Source of the DNA: Pseudomonas sp. R28(2017)
GTDB taxonomy: Bacteria; Pseudomonadota; Gammaproteobacteria; Pseudomonadales; Pseudomonadaceae
Length of the DNA: 64,000 bases
Assembly (NCBI RefSeq): GCF_002112505.1
Contig: NZ_NEHW01000003.1
Span: 62,001 to 126,000, forward strand
Reading direction: 5' to 3'
A program made the position numbers and the translations under genes. The notes under the pieces were generated by a model, which saw nothing but the letters and a program-made list of their open reading frames with translations, was not told the origin of the DNA and ran no database searches. Below are positions 59,831 through 64,000 of this stretch, one piece after another (position 1 is the first letter of the stretch; every line of letters starts with the position of its first letter).

Positions 59831-59917
59831 GCCCAGGTGGCGGAATTGGTAGACGCGCTGGTTTCAGGTATCAGTGACCGCAAGGTCGTGGAAGTTCGAG
59901 TCTTCTCCTGGGCACCA
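59831..59917 (+). tRNA. tRNA-Leu(CAG), copy 2
   Basis: Base-for-base identical to the first copy over all 87 nt, 88 nt downstream. The spacer has a 10-bp hairpin AGTAACAGAT/ATCTGTTACT that may guide processing. Confidence 0.97.
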
Positions 59918-59920
59918 TAC

Positions 59921-59951
59921 AAAAACCCACTAGCTTGCTAGTGGGTTTTTT
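59921..59951 (+). terminator. Terminator of the tRNA-Leu pair
   Basis: AACCCACTAGC-tt-GCTAGTGGGTT with surrounding A and T tracts (TTTTTTC end), 3 nt after the second CCA. Confidence 0.92.
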
Positions 59952-60027
59952 CTTGCCTGCGATTTTTCATCCCCTCCCCCAACGGCTCCCGTGGGAGCAA
60001 GTGTCGTGCTCAATTTCTGGCGCGATC

Positions 60028-60053
60028 CCTGTGGGAGCGGGCTTGCCCGCGAA
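60028..60053. repeat. Single REP element
   Basis: One canonical REP copy; a fragment CCGTGGGAGCAAG near 59989 may be a worn partner. Region 59952-60189 otherwise has no gene; a partly symmetric AAACGA-tt-TCGTTT lies near 60132-60145, not a convincing Fur box. Confidence 0.8.
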
Positions 60054-60189
60054 GAGGCCAGCACTGCAGACAAACCTTCACACGTTACACCTTCGTCTGC
60101 CGATGAATTTCTCGTCACCCGGCCACTTGAGAAACGATTTCGTTTACCATTGTTTCCGAATATGTAGCCGTAAGCGAGGAAGTACCCGC

Positions 60190-61203
60190 ATGACGATCCG
60201 CCCGCAACCGCTGATGCGCACCCTGGCTGCCGCAGTCCTGAGCCTGGTGATCGGCGCTCCGGCCGCCCTGGCAGACGAACCGGTCACGCTGACCATGTAC
60301 AACGGCCAGCACAAGGAAATCGGCGAAGCCATCGCCAAGGCCTACGAGGCCAAGACCGGCATCCACATCAATATCCGCAAGGGCAGCAGCAACCAGCTGG
60401 CCAGCCAGATCATCGAGGAAGGCGACCGCTCGCCGGCCGACATCATCTATACCGAAGAGTCCCCGCCGCTGAACAATCTGGGCGAACTGGGCCTGCTGGC
60501 GAAGATCGATGACGCCACCGCGAACATGGTGCCCAAGGAGTACGTAGGCGCCAACGGCACCTGGATGGGCATCACCGCCCGCACCCGCATCGTGGTGTTC
60601 AACCCGAAGAAAGTCGACGAGAAAGACCTGCCGACCACGGTCATGGATTTCGCCAACCCGGAGTGGGAAGGGCGCGTCGGCTATGTACCGACCAGCGGCG
60701 CCTTCCAGGAGCAGGCTGTGGCCATCCTGAAGATGCACGGGCGTGAGGCCACCGAAGAATGGCTGACCGGCCTGAAGGCCTTCGGCAAGACCTACACCAA
60801 CAACATGGTCGCCCTCAAGGCCGTGGAAAAAGGTGAAGTCGCTGCGGTACTGGTGAACAACTACTACTGGTATGCACTGCAGCGTGAGCGCGGCAAGCTG
60901 GACACCAAACTCTATTACCTGGCCGATGGCGATGCCGGCAACCTGGTCACCATCTCCGGCGCCGCCGTGGTCAAGGCCAGCAAGCACCCGAAAGAATCCC
61001 AAGCCCTGCTCAACTGGATGGCCAGCGAAGAAGGCCAGCGCGTGATCACCCAGACCACCGCCGAATACCCGCTGCACAAGGGCATGGTCTCCGACCGTGG
61101 CCTGAAGCCGTTCGAGGACCTGCGCCCGCCGAAGATCTCGCCAGCCGACCTGGGCAATGCCGAGGAAGCGATCGAGCTTGAACGCGAGGTCGGCCTGCTC
61201 TGA
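60190..61203 (+). CDS. Iron(III)-type ABC transporter substrate-binding protein
   Basis: 337 residues from ATG 60190. Signal peptide to about residue 28 (AAALADE). FbpA/HitA-type fold: LTMYNGQHKEIGEAIAKAYE, EGDRSPADIIYTEESPPLN, and NNYYWYALQRERG, where the adjacent tyrosines fit Fe3+ ligands of the family. The following permease overlaps by TGATG. No ATPase gene follows in the window. Confidence 0.87.
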   Translation: MTIRPQPLMRTLAAAVLSLVIGAPAALADEPVTLTMYNGQHKEIGEAIAKAYEAKTGIHINIRKGSSNQLASQIIEEGDRSPADIIYTEESPPLNNLGELGLLAKIDDATANMVPKEYVGANGTWMGITARTRIVVFNPKKVDEKDLPTTVMDFANPEWEGRVGYVPTSGAFQEQAVAILKMHGREATEEWLTGLKAFGKTYTNNMVALKAVEKGEVAAVLVNNYYWYALQRERGKLDTKLYYLADGDAGNLVTISGAAVVKASKHPKESQALLNWMASEEGQRVITQTTAEYPLHKGMVSDRGLKPFEDLRPPKISPADLGNAEEAIELEREVGLL

Positions 61204-62768
61204 TGACTGCCGCCCTGTCCGAGCCGGTGCCGGTACGTTTCGTGCCGCGCCGCAAGCGCCCCTCGATCTGGGTGGTGCTGCCTGTGCTGTTCCTGGTGGC
61301 GATGAGCGTGCTGCCGCTGCTGTACGTTGCCATGAAAGCCTGGGAAGCCGGCTGGCGCGAAGCCCTGCACCTGCTCTGGCGCCCGTTCGTCTGGGGGTTG
61401 ATGCGCAACACCTTGATGCTGATGGCCGGGGTGACGCTGGCGTGCATGGTGGTGGGCCTGGCCTTGGCCTGGCTGCTCGAACGCAGCAACCTGCCCGGCC
61501 GCCGGCTGTGGGGCGTGGTGCTGTGCCTGCCGTTCGCCGTGCCGTCGTTCGTCAGCAGCTTCACCTGGGTGTCGCTGAGCTCGGACTTCGAAGGCCTGGG
61601 CGGGGCGATCCTGGTCATGGCGCTGTCCAAATACCCGCTGGTGTTCCTGCCGGTGGCAGCGACCTTGCGCAACCTCGACACTTCGCTTGAAGAGTCGGCG
61701 CGCACCCTGGGCTACAGCCGCTGGGGCGTGTTCCGCAAGATCACCCTGCCGCTGCTGTGGCCGTCGATGCTCGGCGGTGCGCTGCTGATCGCCCTGCACA
61801 TGCTGGTCGAGTTCGGCGCGCTGTCGATCCTTGGCCTGCAGACCTTCACCACGGCGATCTACCAGCAGTTCGAACTGGAATTCAGCAACGCCAATGCCGC
61901 GATGCTCTCGGCCGTGCTCCTGGCACTGTGCCTGCTGATGCTGTGGCTGGAACTGCGCGTGCGCGGCAAGGCCCGCCACGTGCGCATCGGCCAGGGCGTG
62001 GCGCGCCGCGGGCAGCCGGTGCGGCTGCGTGGCTGGATGCCGCTCGCGCAACTGTTCTGCCTGGGCCTGGCGATTCTCGGCAGCGGCATTCCGCTGGCCA
62101 TGCTGGGTTACTGGCTGAGCGTGGGGTCGTCGGCAGCCTTCCCGGTCGCAGCAATCAGCAAAGCACTATTCACTTCGCTGTCGGTGTCGCTGGGCGGTGC
62201 GGGCTTCTGCGTATTGCTGGCATTGCCGGTCAGTTTCCTGGTGGTGCGCTACAGAGGCCGCCTGGCACTGTGGGCCGAACGCCTGCCTTACCTGCTGCAC
62301 GCCCTGCCCGGCCTGGTGATCGCGCTGTCGCTGGTGGTTTTCTCGCTGCACTATGTGCCGGCGCTGTACCAGACCACCGCGCTGTTGCTGCTGGCTTATG
62401 CGCTGCTGTTCCTGCCCTTGGCCCAGGCGCCGGTACGCACTGCGCTGAACAAGGCTTCGCCGACCCTCGAAGAAGCGGCCCGTACCCTGGGTGCCAGCAG
62501 CTTCGCAGCGTTCTGCCGGGTGACCCTGCCGATCATCTTCCCGGCCATGGCGGCGGCCTTTGCGCTGGTGTTCCTCGATGCCATGAAGGAGCTTACAGCT
62601 ACCCTGCTGCTCAGCCCGACTGGCATGACCACCCTGGCCACCGAAGTCTGGGCGCATACGGCCAACGTCGAGTTTGCGGCGGCGGCGCCTTATGCGGCGT
62701 TGTTGATTGTGGTTTCGGGGTTGCCGGTGTATTTGCTGACTACGCGGATGTACTTGAATAAGGCTTGA
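61203..62768 (+). CDS. Iron(III)-type ABC transporter permease, fused two-domain
   Basis: 521 residues, about 12 membrane helices in two binding-protein-dependent permease halves. EAA-type loops: LEESARTLGYSRWGVFRKITLPLL (split over about 160-183) and the second near LEEAARTLGASSFAAFCRVTLP. FbpB type. The 3' end carries the first copy of a 27-bp repeat found again inside the hcp remnant. The partner ATPase must be encoded elsewhere or is lost. Confidence 0.88.
   Translation: MTAALSEPVPVRFVPRRKRPSIWVVLPVLFLVAMSVLPLLYVAMKAWEAGWREALHLLWRPFVWGLMRNTLMLMAGVTLACMVVGLALAWLLERSNLPGRRLWGVVLCLPFAVPSFVSSFTWVSLSSDFEGLGGAILVMALSKYPLVFLPVAATLRNLDTSLEESARTLGYSRWGVFRKITLPLLWPSMLGGALLIALHMLVEFGALSILGLQTFTTAIYQQFELEFSNANAAMLSAVLLALCLLMLWLELRVRGKARHVRIGQGVARRGQPVRLRGWMPLAQLFCLGLAILGSGIPLAMLGYWLSVGSSAAFPVAAISKALFTSLSVSLGGAGFCVLLALPVSFLVVRYRGRLALWAERLPYLLHALPGLVIALSLVVFSLHYVPALYQTTALLLLAYALLFLPLAQAPVRTALNKASPTLEEAARTLGASSFAAFCRVTLPIIFPAMAAAFALVFLDAMKELTATLLLSPTGMTTLATEVWAHTANVEFAAAAPYAALLIVVSGLPVYLLTTRMYLNKA
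62687..62713. repeat. 27-bp direct repeat, copy 1 (inside permease gene)
   Basis: Begins GCCTTATGCGGCGTTG and ends GATTGTGGT; identical over 27 nt to 63556-63582, with GGCGG also shared just upstream. Here it is normal coding sequence of the permease, so this is probably the source copy. Confidence 0.95.
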
Positions 62769-62774
62769 AAGCTT

Positions 62775-62799
62775 GCCCAGGCTGCAATGCGGCCTGGGC
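62775..62799. terminator. Hairpin between permease and BI-1 family gene
   Basis: GCCCAGGC-N9-GCCTGGGC between the convergent stops. Could serve both strands; no T-tract. Confidence 0.5.
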
Positions 62800-62802
62800 A
62801 GC

Positions 62803-63498
62803 TCACTTCCCAGATACGATCCGTAAAACCCGCAAAAACAGATTGATAATGTCCAGGTACAGTGATGCGGCGCTGTCTATCGCGTTATCAACGGTCCGCT
62901 CAATCTGATTCGCACGCCCCCAATCAACCCCGATATAGCCACAGAATATCACTGCGGTGATCCAATCCATTACCGCGAGGTGGATACTGAATAACCAGAC
63001 CTGCGCCAATTCAACGAAGATCACAATGAACAAGGCTATACACAATGACGCCTCGATGCGCTTGAAGAAGCGGGGGAACGCAGACCCCAGCAGCATCATC
63101 GTAACGGTTAGCAAGACGGTCGCCTGCAAGGCATTCACAATGTTTTCATGTGAGTACCTCGGGAGGACGATGACAAGCAGCAATCCGACCGGAATCACGA
63201 TCAGGTTATAGCCGAGGAAACTGTACAACGGCCTTTCAGACTTGAAGATGATCGCGACACCCCCTAGCGCGGTGATCAAATAGCCAACCACAAACAGCAT
63301 CATGGGGACTGACCGAACAATATCGGGCGGCACCTTGATTACCAAATACCAGTTGACGAAGAAGCCCCACAGCAGTACTGCGCCGAGGATCAAATTGTAG
63401 GTGCTCGCCGATATTTTATGATTGGCCCCGAGTCGATTGAAGGTATCGTTCTCCAGCATATCCATTATGCCCTCTGGATCTTTTTCTATAAGTGCCAT
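62803..63498 (-). CDS. BI-1/US12-family seven-helix membrane protein linked to an hcp remnant
   Basis: 231 residues from ATG 63498; no clear Shine-Dalgarno. About seven membrane segments after a soluble N-terminus of about 35 residues (MALIEKDPEGIMDMLENDT). The C-terminus FCGYIGVDWGRANQIE, DNAIDSAASLYLDIINLFLR is the Bax inhibitor-1/US12 signature. GC content is visibly lower than neighbouring genes, suggesting transfer. It lies 60 nt downstream of the truncated hcp on the same strand, the place where T6SS effector or immunity genes are often found. Whether it is an immunity protein is speculation. Confidence 0.75.
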   Translation of the reverse strand: MALIEKDPEGIMDMLENDTFNRLGANHKISASTYNLILGAVLLWGFFVNWYLVIKVPPDIVRSVPMMLFVVGYLITALGGVAIIFKSERPLYSFLGYNLIVIPVGLLLVIVLPRYSHENIVNALQATVLLTVTMMLLGSAFPRFFKRIEASLCIALFIVIFVELAQVWLFSIHLAVMDWITAVIFCGYIGVDWGRANQIERTVDNAIDSAASLYLDIINLFLRVLRIVSGK

Positions 63499-63555
63499 GT
63501 GCAATTGAAGGCTCAACGCCGCCCGAATTAGCGACTAATATTTCGCGATGGCGGT

Positions 63556-63582
63556 GCCTTATGCGGCGTTGTTGATTGTGGT
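63556..63582. repeat. 27-bp direct repeat, copy 2 (inside hcp remnant)
   Basis: Exact copy of 62687-62713. It begins right where the hcp sequence loses family similarity and supplies its premature stop codon. Confidence 0.95.
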
Positions 63583-63738
63583 GCGGCCTGATGATGCGCC
63601 ACCCGCAGAGCTGGCGGTGGCAGAGGTGCTCTGGTTGACACCGAACTTGTAGCCAGCGATCTCGATCCAGTTGGTGAACTGCTCGTCCAGTGCTTCGCCA
63701 GCGATTTCGTTGATTTGAATATAAGCATCGAAAGCCAT
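63559..63738 (-). pseudogene. hcp: Truncated T6SS tube protein Hcp (5' fragment)
   Basis: 59 codons from ATG 63738, with a strong AAGGAG upstream. Residues MAFDAYIQINEIAGEALDEQ, WIEIAGYKFGV and STSATASSAGGASSGRT match the start of Hcp1-type proteins (normally about 160-175 aa). After residue 53 the frame runs into the 27-bp permease-derived repeat and stops (TTINNAA, stop). It lacks most of the beta-barrel, so it cannot form a tube ring. Fewer than 60 residues, so easily missed. Confidence 0.85.
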
Positions 63739-63773
63739 GCTTACCTCTCCTTGGCAATATTTGGGCTGAATAA

Positions 63774-63840
63774 CGACAGCGCTCTCACATTGTCGTCTTG
63801 CGGTTATGCCTGAAAAGCAGACGGCGGATTAGCGCTGTCG
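63774..63840. repeat. 10-bp inverted repeat upstream of the hcp remnant
   Basis: CGACAGCGCT (63774-63783) and AGCGCTGTCG (63831-63840), exact reverse complements 47 nt apart, in the 5' region of hcp. May be a leader stem or regulator site. The remaining 63841-64000 contains no gene I can support; it is more AT-rich near its end. Confidence 0.6.
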
Positions 63841-64000
63841 CCTCAAGGCCCGGTTGACACTAGTTCCCTGTGCCAAGCCACGCAATAGCCCGTACCCACT
63901 AAAGCAGACTTTGGGAAACTGCCTACAACATCGGGTAAAAATTCTGATTTATTAAGTAAGAATGTTTTGCTTATCGACGCTCGAATCGATGCCCCTGCAG

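Noticed and set aside
60125..60165. Fur box upstream of the iron-type binding protein
   Set aside because: Only a short AAACGA/TCGTTT symmetry; poor match to the 19-bp Fur consensus.
63528..63728. 66-codon frame over the hcp remnant
   Set aside because: Wrong frame; the frame starting at 63738 gives clear Hcp sequence.

Overview
This 64 kb window looks like a chromosomal segment of a Pseudomonas putida-group bacterium. The evidence is the high-GC codon use, the gene order (purD-retS; pncB-nadE-azu; rpsF-rpsR-rplI-dnaB), and a dense set of putida-type REP palindromes with a conserved core near GCGGGCAAGCCCGC, mostly in inverted pairs. The species call is an inference from gene content; no database search was possible. 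Most of the window is ordinary core genome.

Layout. 1-3.9 kb: the end of purD, the hybrid kinase retS, a MarC protein. 3.9-5.9 kb: three adjacent unrecognised genes that look like diverged paralogues of one another. 6-13.6 kb: two divergent cobalamin operons (cobG-cobH-cobI-cobJ and cobL-cbiD-cobK), mixing aerobic and anaerobic type enzymes. 13.8-18.8 kb: a copper-uptake operon (two DUF2946 proteins, PCuAC chaperone, OprC-type TonB receptor, PepSY membrane protein). 19-26.2 kb: cycA and the urea transporter urtABCDE, with a sigma54 promoter at urtA. 26.3-30.8 kb: acetyltransferase, cbpA-cbpM with a sigma32 promoter, an Hsp70-like protein, an AI-2E family protein. 30.8-39.9 kb: a mixed set (PsiF, EamA, a signal-less family I lipase, OsmE, ferritin-like, AsmA, a tandem-repeat secreted protein, TetR, an AGE epimerase, an SDR). 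39.9-40.45 kb: a gene-free stretch with a cluster of DnaA boxes. 40.5-45.6 kb: the branched-chain amino acid transporter braCDEFG, again with a consensus sigma54 promoter. 46-49.6 kb: pncB-nadE, azurin, a LOG protein. 49.7-59.4 kb: YgiQ, dnaB, rplI-rpsF operon, rlmB-rnr. 59.5-60 kb: two identical tRNA-Leu(CAG) genes. 60.2-62.8 kb: an iron-type ABC substrate-binding protein and permease without an ATPase gene. 62.8-64 kb: a lower-GC remnant with a BI-1 family membrane gene and a truncated T6SS hcp, joined by a 27-bp duplication of the permease 3' end.

How it fits together. Nitrogen acquisition is a strong theme: urea and branched-chain amino acid import both sit behind sigma54 -24/-12 promoters, which suggests NtrC control. 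Other units serve B12 synthesis, copper capture, NAD salvage, protein quality control, and translation/replication. The points most worth a second look are the hcp/BI-1 remnant, the DnaA-box cluster, the three-gene paralogue cluster, the 15-residue tandem-repeat secreted protein and the sigma54/NtrC architecture.
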